Origin: Clostridioides difficile
GTDB lineage: Bacteria > Bacillota > Clostridia > Peptostreptococcales > Peptostreptococcaceae
Direction of reading: 5' to 3'
Length of the DNA: 64,000 nucleotides
NCBI GenBank assembly: GCA_012955965.1
Contig: JABBZI010000002.1
Location: 62,001-126,000, forward strand
Position numbers and translations under genes: made by a program. Shown here piece by piece: positions 38,474 through 45,900 of the stretch; position 1 is the stretch's first letter, and each line of letters opens with the position of its first letter. Below the pieces are notes generated by a model. It searched no databases, was not told the DNA's origin, and saw only the letters and a program-made list of their open reading frames with translations.

Positions 38474-38739
38474 CCTATTTTTCATTTTTATAATCAGTTA
38501 AAAAACAACTTTAGTTTATCAAAATATATTATAAATTAATTTATAAACTCTATTCATAGTTCTTTCATCTTTCATACTTAATTACACCTATCGAAATATA
38601 TACAAATCAAAATAAACCATATCTTTTCAACTATAATATGTTAAAATCATAGTATGAGCACATTAATTTAAGTAAAATGTCAATTAGACTTTATTTTGTT
38701 AATTTTTCATATATAAATTTTGATATCTTTATTTTAGAT
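38474..38739. other. Intergenic region upstream of the first XRE gene
   Basis: No gene is visible. A degenerate copy of the XRE box, GTCAATTAGAC, lies at 38679-38689 (two mismatches to GTCATTTTGAC). Confidence 0.4.
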
Positions 38740-38750
38740 GTCATTTTGAC
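38740..38750. promoter_or_regulatory. XRE box GTCATTTTGAC, copy 1
   Basis: The 11-mer has GTCA and TGAC arms around three T and lies 31 bases upstream of the XRE gene starting at 38781. The same 11-mer occurs twice more, exactly, upstream of the paralogue at 40143. Confidence 0.6.
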
Positions 38751-38780
38751 CTCAATTATAAGAAGAAAGGAGTGTATTTT

Positions 38781-39179
38781 GTGGATACTTTAGGAAAAAG
38801 AATTGCTTATTTGAGAAATTCAAAAAAACTTACTCAGCGTAAACTTATGAATATTTTGGAGTTTGAAAATTTAGGTAAGTATGAAACTGGAGATAGAAAA
38901 CCTAATTGTGATATACTAATGTCAATAGCTGATTATTTTGATGTTACGACTGATTGGCTTCTATATGGCAAAGAAAAAGTAAACTCCAACAATAGTGTAA
39001 AAGAAAATAAGGAAGATTACCTACATGTTACTGATGATGAGATGAAGATATTAAATCTATACAGACAACTAAATGAGCGTGATAAAATAAAAATAGAAGG
39101 AATACTTGAACTTAAGATATCTGAATATAAAGACTTAAAAAAGCATTCCTCTAATACTAAAGATGATAAAATGGTTTAA
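38781..39179 (+). CDS. XRE-family regulator, paralogue 1
   Basis: The 132-residue protein starts at the GTG at 38781, eight bases after GAAAGGAG. Residues about 1-65 form an XRE helix-turn-helix (TLGKRIAYLRNSKKLTQRKL, ISADYF-type dimer turn then DVTTDWLLYGK). A charged linker leads to a C-terminal helix (DEMKILNLYRQLNERDKIKIEGILELKISEY). The gene at 40143 encodes a close paralogue with the same start, TTDWLL/VDWLL turn and C-terminal helix. Both also share upstream and downstream DNA elements, so a segmental duplication is likely. It lies at the lysis end of the tail locus and may control it. Confidence 0.85.
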   Translation: MDTLGKRIAYLRNSKKLTQRKLMNILEFENLGKYETGDRKPNCDILMSIADYFDVTTDWLLYGKEKVNSNNSVKENKEDYLHVTDDEMKILNLYRQLNERDKIKIEGILELKISEYKDLKKHSSNTKDDKMV

Positions 39180-39191
39180 ACATACATAATT

Positions 39192-39210
39192 TGATACGAT
39201 TTTACATCAT
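39192..39210. repeat. 19-bp element TGATACGATTTTACATCAT, copy 1
   Basis: It lies 13 bases after the stop of XRE paralogue 1. An exact copy follows paralogue 2 at 40578-40596, and a 15/17 inverted copy lies at 40004-40020. Confidence 0.6.
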
Positions 39211-39395
39211 CTATTAACTTTCTTTTTTTGTAGCAGACTACTAAAATATGGATATTAAGTTATTTGAAAATAAGCATACTCTAATTTCAATAACATTTAT
39301 AATATTTAGATTATCATATCCATATTTTAGTTTATGTATTTTGAACAGTACTGTACATTCCTATGTATTATTTATGTCCCCAAGAAATGTATTAT

Positions 39396-39617
39396 TCATG
39401 TTTTCAATTCTTCCAACATTTTTTTATATACAATTGTACATCCTTTGTAATTACCCTCTTTAAGAAGGCTTGAGCATGTACTAGAGTATATAGTTAATAT
39501 ATCTAATCTTTCCATATTTAAACTTGTTATACCATTGAGAGCAGTAATAAAATCGTCAATTGCTCTACAGCACTCCACCACTCCATCCAAGTCTGATTTA
39601 CACATAAGAATACTCAC
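39396..39617 (-). CDS. Small hypothetical protein next to a phage-type Cro-like gene
   Basis: I do not recognise this 73-residue protein. It is soluble, Cys-rich for its size (CKSDLDGVVECCRAIDD) and mostly helical, with a C-terminal amphipathic helix (CTIVYKKMLEELK). A later ATG gives a start at MCKSDLDG. It begins 19 bases downstream of the Cro-like gene on the same strand, so the two probably form a mini-operon. Small pairs like this are common in clostridial phages. Confidence 0.55.
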   Translation of the reverse strand: MSILMCKSDLDGVVECCRAIDDFITALNGITSLNMERLDILTIYSSTCSSLLKEGNYKGCTIVYKKMLEELKT

Positions 39618-39636
39618 CTACTTCATATACTATTTA

Positions 39637-39846
39637 CTAATCCTCTTCTGAATATTCTATATTAAGCACTTGATAAATTGATGATTTATACTTTTTACCT
39701 GTCCTTCTGCCATTTAGAATGGCTGACAAATAGTTTTCATTAACACCTATTTTCTTTGCTAATTCTCTTTGAGTCATATTTAATTCAATAAGTCTTTGTT
39801 TAACTTGTACGCCTAAAAAAGGTATCCATTTTTTTCGAGCATCCAT
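39637..39846 (-). CDS. Cro-like XRE helix-turn-helix protein
   Basis: The 69-residue protein is a bare helix-turn-helix: VKQRLIELNMTQRELAKKIGVNENYLSAILNGRRTG is the five-helix XRE core, and a short acidic tail follows. It is divergent from XRE paralogue 2, sharing a 296-bp regulatory region with several inverted repeats. A Cro- or excisionase-like regulatory role is likely. The start has AAAGGAAAG upstream. Confidence 0.75.
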   Translation of the reverse strand: MDARKKWIPFLGVQVKQRLIELNMTQRELAKKIGVNENYLSAILNGRRTGKKYKSSIYQVLNIEYSEED

Positions 39847-39909
39847 TTATCAGCTTTCCTTTCTAAGTGATTTATACTTCCTTTTATTTTTAGTGTACAC
39901 ACCTCCCTC

Positions 39910-39972
39910 TATTTAGTATATTTTTTTGACATATACAAATATTAAGTACATAAATTTATTTGATACTAAATA
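39910..39972. promoter_or_regulatory. Inverted repeat flanking a TTGACA promoter
   Basis: TATTTAGTAT (39910-39919) and ATACTAAATA (39963-39972) are exact reverse complements. Between them TTGACA (39927-39932) and ATAAAT (39950-39955) form a 17-spaced promoter pointing to XRE paralogue 2. The arms could be operators for the divergent Cro-like protein. Confidence 0.45.
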
Positions 39973-40003
39973 AGATTTTTTGATTACTTTATGCTAAAAT
40001 TAG

Positions 40004-40020
40004 GATGTAATTTCGTATCA
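40004..40020. repeat. Inverted near-copy of the 19-bp element
   Basis: GATGTAATTTCGTATCA matches the reverse complement of TGATACGATTTTACATC at 15 of 17 positions. It is upstream of XRE paralogue 2. Confidence 0.5.
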
Positions 40021-40036
40021 TTAAATTAATTATAAA

Positions 40037-40120
40037 GTCATTTTGACCTTAAGTCAATGTTTTTCATGTCATTTTGACCTTTATTTTGCAACTATTTACA
40101 TTTTAGAAAGTCTTTTTGAC
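40037..40120. promoter_or_regulatory. Cluster of three GTCATTTTGAC boxes
   Basis: Exact boxes lie at 40037-40047 and 40068-40078, 31 bases apart, and a one-mismatch box GTCTTTTTGAC lies at 40110-40120, 42 bases further. These distances are close to three and four helical turns, so bound dimers would sit on one face of the DNA. The last box is 22 bases upstream of the XRE start at 40143. Confidence 0.6.
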
Positions 40121-40142
40121 ATTAATTGAATGGAGAGTGTTT

Positions 40143-40562
40143 ATGAATACTTTAGGAGAAAGAATTGTTTATTTAAGAAAAACGAAAAACCTTAAACAAT
40201 ATGAATTAGAAGAAATGTTAAACTGTGATAACTTGAGTAAATTTGAAAGAAATATTAGAAAACCAAATTATGAAATATTAAAATCTATAGCTGAAATATT
40301 TAATGTTTCAGTTGACTGGCTATTAAATGGAGATACTACTTCACAAGAGTCAGATTTAATTTGTGATTTATCCTCAAATTATCCACTTAATAGTATAAAC
40401 TCTAATGAAATAAATCTTTTAAATAATTTTAGAAAGTTAAATGATTATGATAAAGCTAAAATAGAAGGTATGATTGAATTAAAACTTTATGAATATGAAA
40501 AAGAAAAAGATTTGAGAGAAACTGAATATAATAAAAATAAGGATGAAAAAATAGATAAATAA
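40143..40562 (+). CDS. XRE-family regulator, paralogue 2
   Basis: The 139-residue protein starts at the ATG at 40143 with GGAGAG upstream; an earlier in-frame start has no ribosome site. The helix-turn-helix is TLGERIVYLRKTKNLKQYELEEMLNCDNLSKFERNIRKPNYEILKSIAEIFNVSVDWLLNG. The C-terminal helix (EINLLNNFRKLNDYDKAKIEGMIELKLYEYEKEKD) matches paralogue 1. Three GTCATTTTGAC-type boxes upstream suggest autoregulation, probably with cross-talk to paralogue 1. Confidence 0.85.
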   Translation: MNTLGERIVYLRKTKNLKQYELEEMLNCDNLSKFERNIRKPNYEILKSIAEIFNVSVDWLLNGDTTSQESDLICDLSSNYPLNSINSNEINLLNNFRKLNDYDKAKIEGMIELKLYEYEKEKDLRETEYNKNKDEKIDK

Positions 40563-40577
40563 TTTTTATGTTGCTTT

Positions 40578-40596
40578 TGATACGATTTTACATCAT
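40578..40596. repeat. 19-bp element TGATACGATTTTACATCAT, copy 2
   Basis: Exact copy of the element at 39192-39210, placed 15 bases after the stop of XRE paralogue 2. Confidence 0.6.
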
Positions 40597-40789
40597 TTCT
40601 TAGTTCTAATATTTTTATTTCATTTATTTTCTTTTTTATAGTTTTATGATAAAATAATTAGTATATTTTGCTTTACTTGAATGTAATTATTTATACAAAA
40701 GTCAAACATAATATAAATGTGGTAAATCTTTAGTTTCAAGTAATATCTCGTTATTATAACTAAATATTTATTAAAATTAGGAGGATAAA

Positions 40790-41245
40790 ATGGGCTTAAG
40801 AGACAAATTCGCGCAATCATTTGCTAGATCAAAAACTATGAGTGGCCCTGAGAAAAAGGCTAATGAAATAATGGGTAAATTGCTTCTTAAGAAAGCTATA
40901 TTACCTATCGTTTTAATGTTCGTGATAATAATCGCGGGAGCTATGCTTAAAATTAATTCTTGGGTTACACTTGGCATAAATTTAGTTATTGCTGTTGGTG
41001 CTTTCTTCTACATAAGAAATTCTAGTAAAAAGTATCAGAACTTCAAACCTTATGTTGGCAATTTGATTAGTTTAGAGAAAAAGGGTAAAAAAGAGTATGT
41101 TGCTATTATAAAACAAGGTAAGTTACCAGTTAAGTTACAAATAGTTTATGGTGGTGAAGACCTTGAACATGTTAAGAAAAATCAAATGGTTCAAATAAGT
41201 TATAATCCAGATGCTAAAATAGCCATTTTGGTTAATAGACAATAA
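40790..41245 (+). CDS. Hypothetical membrane protein with two helices
   Basis: I do not recognise a family. The 151-residue protein has a basic amphipathic N-terminus (about 1-40), two adjacent membrane segments (about 45-63 and 67-85: ILPIVLMFVIIIAGAML and WVTLGINLVIAVGAFFYI), and a cytosolic domain. That domain may be a small beta barrel (KPYVGNLISLEKKGKKEYVAIIKQGKLPVKLQIVYGG). The start has GGAGG upstream. It converges on the amidase gene and shares its terminator. Whether it belongs to the tail locus is unclear. Confidence 0.65.
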   Translation: MGLRDKFAQSFARSKTMSGPEKKANEIMGKLLLKKAILPIVLMFVIIIAGAMLKINSWVTLGINLVIAVGAFFYIRNSSKKYQNFKPYVGNLISLEKKGKKEYVAIIKQGKLPVKLQIVYGGEDLEHVKKNQMVQISYNPDAKIAILVNRQ

Positions 41246-41255
41246 TTTAATAAAA

Positions 41256-41284
41256 AAAGAGGTAGCATTATGCTACCTCTTTAT
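41256..41284. terminator. Bidirectional terminator at the end of the tail locus
   Basis: AAAGAGGTAGCA pairs with TGCTACCTCTTT around a TTA loop, flanked by A and T runs. It ends both the membrane-protein gene and the amidase gene. Confidence 0.85.
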
Positions 41285-41307
41285 ATTTTGTTTATTTTTT
41301 ATTTGTT

Positions 41308-42102
41308 TTAAATATATCTTTCTAAATATCTTAGTACAAGTTTAAAAGTCTCTTTTCTGTCTTTTCCAATAAATTCAATATACTTATTAGCATCTTTATT
41401 TATTGTTTTAGAAGCTTTTCCTCCTATGGAAAATATGTTAGTTGCTACTTCATTTTTATAGTCTTTTACATCAATTAATGTACTATTATTTATATAAAAC
41501 GACATTATGGTTGCAATTGCTTTATCCACTTCTCCAGAATATAATATTATATTTTCAAATTTATCTTGTGATATATCTTCTTTTATATCTTTGTTTAAAA
41601 TTCCTTCTGCTATTAATTTTGCAACTGTATGTTTACTTCTAATATAATAGTCTGTATCTTCTTTACTATCTACAAAGCAAGTTTCAATTAGTATTGCTGG
41701 TGCTTTTGTATGATTAAGCCAGTATAAACCTCTTGTATCTTTTTTTGACCCTCGATTTTTAAATACAGTTGAAAGCTTTGAGTTTACTTTTTCTGCATAT
41801 ATTTTTCCATTATCTGTCTTATATATTGTTTCTGTTCCCATAGGATCTAGAGTTGTTTTATTTGCATTAAAATGGATTTGTACTGCTAGGTCTATGTCTT
41901 GTTTGTTGGCTATTTGACATTGTTCTGACAGGTAATTATCTGATTTATCAATTTTTCCAGTATAGGTTGTCGCTCCTCCTAGTTTTAGCCATTTTATTAT
42001 TAAGTCTGTTAGGATTCTATTTTCCTTTCCTTCATCTATATACCCAACTGCTCCAGTTCCTTTTCCTAACAATGTATGCCCTGGTACCACTGCTACTTTC
42101 AT
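41308..42102 (-). CDS. N-acetylmuramoyl-L-alanine amidase endolysin (CD27L-like)
   Basis: The 264-residue lysin has an Amidase_3 domain at about 1-165 with the expected zinc ligands and catalytic Glu: His9 (VVPGHT), Glu24, His77 (VQIHFNAN) and Glu140 (ILIETCFVD). The C-terminal part (about 180-264) has the pattern ILYSGEVDKAIATIMSFYI...FSIGGKASKTI seen in the C-terminal domain of phage lysin CD27L. That domain is thought to set oligomerisation and activation. There is no signal peptide, so holin-dependent release is expected. The start at 42102 has AAGGTGTAT upstream and lies one base after the holin stop. Confidence 0.9.
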   Translation of the reverse strand: MKVAVVPGHTLLGKGTGAVGYIDEGKENRILTDLIIKWLKLGGATTYTGKIDKSDNYLSEQCQIANKQDIDLAVQIHFNANKTTLDPMGTETIYKTDNGKIYAEKVNSKLSTVFKNRGSKKDTRGLYWLNHTKAPAILIETCFVDSKEDTDYYIRSKHTVAKLIAEGILNKDIKEDISQDKFENIILYSGEVDKAIATIMSFYINNSTLIDVKDYKNEVATNIFSIGGKASKTINKDANKYIEFIGKDRKETFKLVLRYLERYI

Positions 42103-42103
42103 G

Positions 42104-42367
42104 TTATACACCTTCTTTTTGTAACATACCTTTTATATCAGTTACATTTTCTTTAATTTCTTCTACATCTGTTTTCATTGTTCCCATTTGAACAAGTACA
42201 TTCTTATTTATTTCTTGCTGTTGTGTAGACAATTCTATAAAATTTTCTACAGTTTTTTTATACATGTCTCTATCTTCTTTTTTCTCCTGCATAGTATTCT
42301 TAAATAATAGAGCACATAGTATGCCTATTGCCCCTAGGCTACTCAATTCTGTTATTAATTTCTCCAT
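42104..42367 (-). CDS. BhlA/UviB-type holin
   Basis: The 87-residue protein has one N-terminal membrane segment (LITELSSLGAIGILCALLF) and a long charged helical tail (EKKEDRDMYKKTVENFIELSTQQQEINKNVLVQMGTMKTDVEEIKENV). That is the BhlA/UviB holin-like layout found in clostridial phages and bacteriocins. It directly precedes the amidase. The start has AGGAGGATATA upstream. It would open the membrane to free the lysin and release tail particles. Confidence 0.82.
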   Translation of the reverse strand: MEKLITELSSLGAIGILCALLFKNTMQEKKEDRDMYKKTVENFIELSTQQQEINKNVLVQMGTMKTDVEEIKENVTDIKGMLQKEGV

Positions 42368-42477
42368 TATATCCTCCTGCTGTCTAATTTTTTTACACTT
42401 ATAACTTTAATTTTTGTTATATTTTCATATCATACAATGTTATATTTTAAGTGTTATTATTTTAATTTTTAGTATTT

Positions 42478-42525
42478 TAAATTGTAGATATATTTTGTAG
42501 ATTGATTAGATATACCTACAATTTA
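42478..42525. promoter_or_regulatory. Inverted repeat upstream of the lysis genes
   Basis: TAAATTGTAG (42478-42487) and CTACAATTTA (42516-42525) are exact reverse complements 28 bases apart. They lie between the structural-operon terminator and the holin gene and could bind a regulator of lysis timing. Confidence 0.4.
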
Positions 42526-42542
42526 CTAATGTAACAAAAAAT

Positions 42543-42590
42543 AAGTACAAGGCTTACTTATTAAAGTTAAGACCTTGTACTTTGCATAAA
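42543..42590 (-). terminator. Terminator between structural and lysis genes
   Basis: AAGTACAAGG (42543-42552) pairs with CCTTGTACTT (42573-42582). On the minus strand the hairpin is followed by ATTTTTTG, so it should reduce read-through from the tail operon into the holin and lysin genes. Confidence 0.65.
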
Positions 42591-42623
42591 AAAAATAACT
42601 AGTATATAGTTATTCTGAATTTA

Positions 42624-42977
42624 TTATTCAACTGGTATTTCTAATTCTTTACATCTAATTCTAACCTGCTCTCTAATTACTGCTGGTACTTCTTCTATTG
42701 TTTTCTTTCCTCTTAGAATCAATGCTACATATACTTCTACCATTCCACTCTCACCTCCAGATTTTGCTACACTAAAAGTACTTATATTATTTAGTTCATC
42801 AACAGGATTTTGATTTAACAACATCTCATATATTTCTGCATTTGCTATAAAGTTGCTTGTTATATCATCATCTTGCTTTATTTGACTTAGACTTATCTCA
42901 GAGATATCTTTATGTTGTACTTCTACTTTTCTACCTTGTTTGATTTGCTCTATTTTATTTTTATCAAATTTAAACAA
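42624..42977 (-). CDS. Small accessory protein after the receptor-binding protein
   Basis: The 117-residue soluble protein has an N-terminal charged part and a C-terminal helical motif, GMVEVYVALILRGKKTIEEVPAVIREQVRIRCKELEIPVE. That motif resembles small proteins following tail fibres in clostridial phages. In diffocins the gene after the large receptor-binding protein is needed with it for killing specificity, probably as a chaperone or tip component. That match is from position. It starts at a TTG with GGAGG eight bases upstream, 16 bases after the fibre gene. Confidence 0.7.
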   Translation of the reverse strand: MFKFDKNKIEQIKQGRKVEVQHKDISEISLSQIKQDDDITSNFIANAEIYEMLLNQNPVDELNNISTFSVAKSGGESGMVEVYVALILRGKKTIEEVPAVIREQVRIRCKELEIPVE

Positions 42978-42993
42978 TTTTTACACCTCCATT

Positions 42994-45900
42994 TTAAGCT
43001 TGTGGCTCGTTGTTTTCAGCATCATATCTAAAAATCATAGATGGACGTTTTATAGCTGTCCATTTATCTCCTTTTTCTACTATGATTTTAGGCTGAGCAC
43101 TTTTTATATTGGCTTCTTCTAATTCATATATTTCTTGATAACTTGAGTCTGATTTTTTAATTTCAACTAGCTTCATATCTTTGAATAAGTCAGATTTATT
43201 TATTTTTACTTGAACTTTAGTTTTATTTATCAATTGATATATAGGATTATCTTCCATCATATCATCCTTTAGCCCTTCATTTAATGTTACTATTAAATCA
43301 GCATTATTTTCAGTAATATTTACAATTGAATATACTTTATTATTTATCATTAAAATAGAATCCTTTTTTACTTTAAGTCCTGTTTCTGACTTAAATATAA
43401 ACATACTTGAATATAAATCACCTGTAGTACTACTTGCTTTAATCAGTATCTTATTTTCTCCTAATACTATTTTATTTGATGGGATTTCAAATATAATACT
43501 ATTTATCTCCAAATTAGTCTTAGTAGATATTAATTCATCGTTTATAAACATTTCAAGTTTTTCTATAACACAATTAGGATCTTGTACTACTACTCTTACT
43601 TGAGATATTGATTTTTCAATTATTTCTATAGACGCTTTACTTGTATCTACTTTTGTTATCATATAAATTGTATCATCTGAAAGCTCTATATCTAAAATAT
43701 CATTTAAATGTTCTGGTACTGGTATTTTAGTGAATTCATATAAGTCAGTAATTGATATAGATATTTTATACATAGATTTGTTTTTACCAGTTATCCATAG
43801 GCTATTATCATTTTTTATAACTAGTATATGATCATCATTATGTGATTTAATTTCTTTGACATTAGTTAATACCTTAGTAAAAGTTTTTATTATTTTATCT
43901 TTTTCATTTTCTCCCAATCCAAACAATCCATTTGTATTATATCCTTGAGCATACAATTCTCCTTCATTAGTTAAAACAAGTGTCATTGAATTATATATAC
44001 TTATATCTTTAATAGAAGGTAGTCCAGTAACTTTTTGTAATTCTCTTACATCATTATTATGACCAACGCCCAATTGATACTCAGTATTTTTTCCATATGA
44101 CCACAGAGTATTATCTGTCTTAATAATATAGGAATAATTATCCCCACAAGCGACCTTTTTAACATCTGATATATTAACTTCAGTAAATGTTAATAATTCT
44201 ATATCTTCAAGAGTTTGATTAATTTCTTTATATGAATTACTTCCTATACCATATAATTTACCATCTTTAGCAATAGCTAATGAATGTGTTTTTGATATGT
44301 CAATATCAGATACCTCAAATGGTAATATTACAGAGGTATATTTAAAATCCTCTTTAAATATATTTTTATAATTTATATACTTATTAGTTGTTTTTATATA
44401 CTTATCATTGAACAGTACTAATTTTTCATTTTTCTTATTAAAAGTTATTTTATCTGATGTATTATCTGTTTTAAAATATGAATGTAAATAACCTCCAAGA
44501 GCTTCATTTCTATCATTATCATATCTATGGTGAATACCTAGATGATTGTATCTATTATCTCCTGTTGAAGAATAAAATTTTCCATATATATCTTTAATAA
44601 ATATAGTATTAAAACTAGAAAATACAGTATCAACATCTTTCTTGACAACCATTTTATAATATGGAACTGATATCTCCTTATAATATTCATTAGATATACC
44701 ATAATTATCTCTTCCTGATGATATCAAAGTATTGTCTTTATCTATATAAAGTGTATTACTAGATGTTACAAAGACATCTTTAATATCTTCCACACTATTC
44801 ATATTACTATTATTTGCTAAACTTCCATATCCATTAATACCTGCAACAAACAGTTTATTATCATTTGTTAAAATAGCTGAAGTGTATCCATTAACTTCTA
44901 TTTTTTTTGCATTTATAATATTATTGATTACTCGTATACCCTTGATATCATTAGTTTCTGTTGAAAAAAATACTCTCTCTTTTTTCCCTGTAGTATAAAT
45001 CATATTATCATTTGTTATAAAAAATGTAGCTTCACTTCCTGCTGTTACAACAGATTTTATATTTTCAATATTTATTTTTGAAAATGTACTTATACTTCCT
45101 TCAGTAAACCCAAAATATCCGTTTACAAATCCACATACATAACATGTATTATCATTTTTAACAATTATTGATACATCATTACATATATACACATCTCTAA
45201 CTCCATTTATAGGTATACGTGTAAATATATTTCTACTTGTAGTATCACCTAATCCTAATTGACCTTTTTCATTATTGCCTGCTCCATATAAAAGACCATC
45301 ATTAGTTAATAAAAGAGATGTATTTCCATATATGGCTACATATTTTACATTTTCAACATTTATTTTAGTAAATACATTTCTATTTACATTATCTCCTATT
45401 CCTAACTGACCGTAGTTATTTAAACCAACAGCATAGCATGTATTATCATTTTTTATAGCAAATGCATGCTTACTATTGTCAGTAAATCTATTTATATTTA
45501 TAGATTTTATATTATCAATATTTATTTTAGTAAATACATTTCTATTTACCTCATCTCCCACACCTAATTGACCTACATCATTTAAACCTACACTATAAAG
45601 CATATTATTAGTTAATAAGTACGTAGACTTTGAATGGCTATATATTTCTTGAATGTTAGAAGATATTTCAGAACTGTTATTCTTTTTATTATAATTTATC
45701 TTATTATTTAAATTTGAACTACTGTTAACTGATATACCATGTGTACCTTTAGAGTTGTATCCACATATAAATAAACTCTTATCTGTCAATATTGCGAATC
45801 TAGTCTTATCTCTACTTAAATCATAAGGAGGTATAAATATATTTTTTATATTTTTCATTACTTTTTTATAATTAGTAGCATTATACCCCTCTTGTAAGTC

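Noticed and set aside
39248-39463. 71-codon plus-strand frame
   Set aside because: No ribosome site, a phenylalanine/isoleucine-rich composition typical of AT-rich noise, and overlap with the better-supported minus-strand gene at 39396-39617.
45359-45549. CRISPR-like array
   Set aside because: The repeats are only two copies inside an open reading frame and match the protein repeat period. No CRISPR array or cas gene was seen anywhere in the window.
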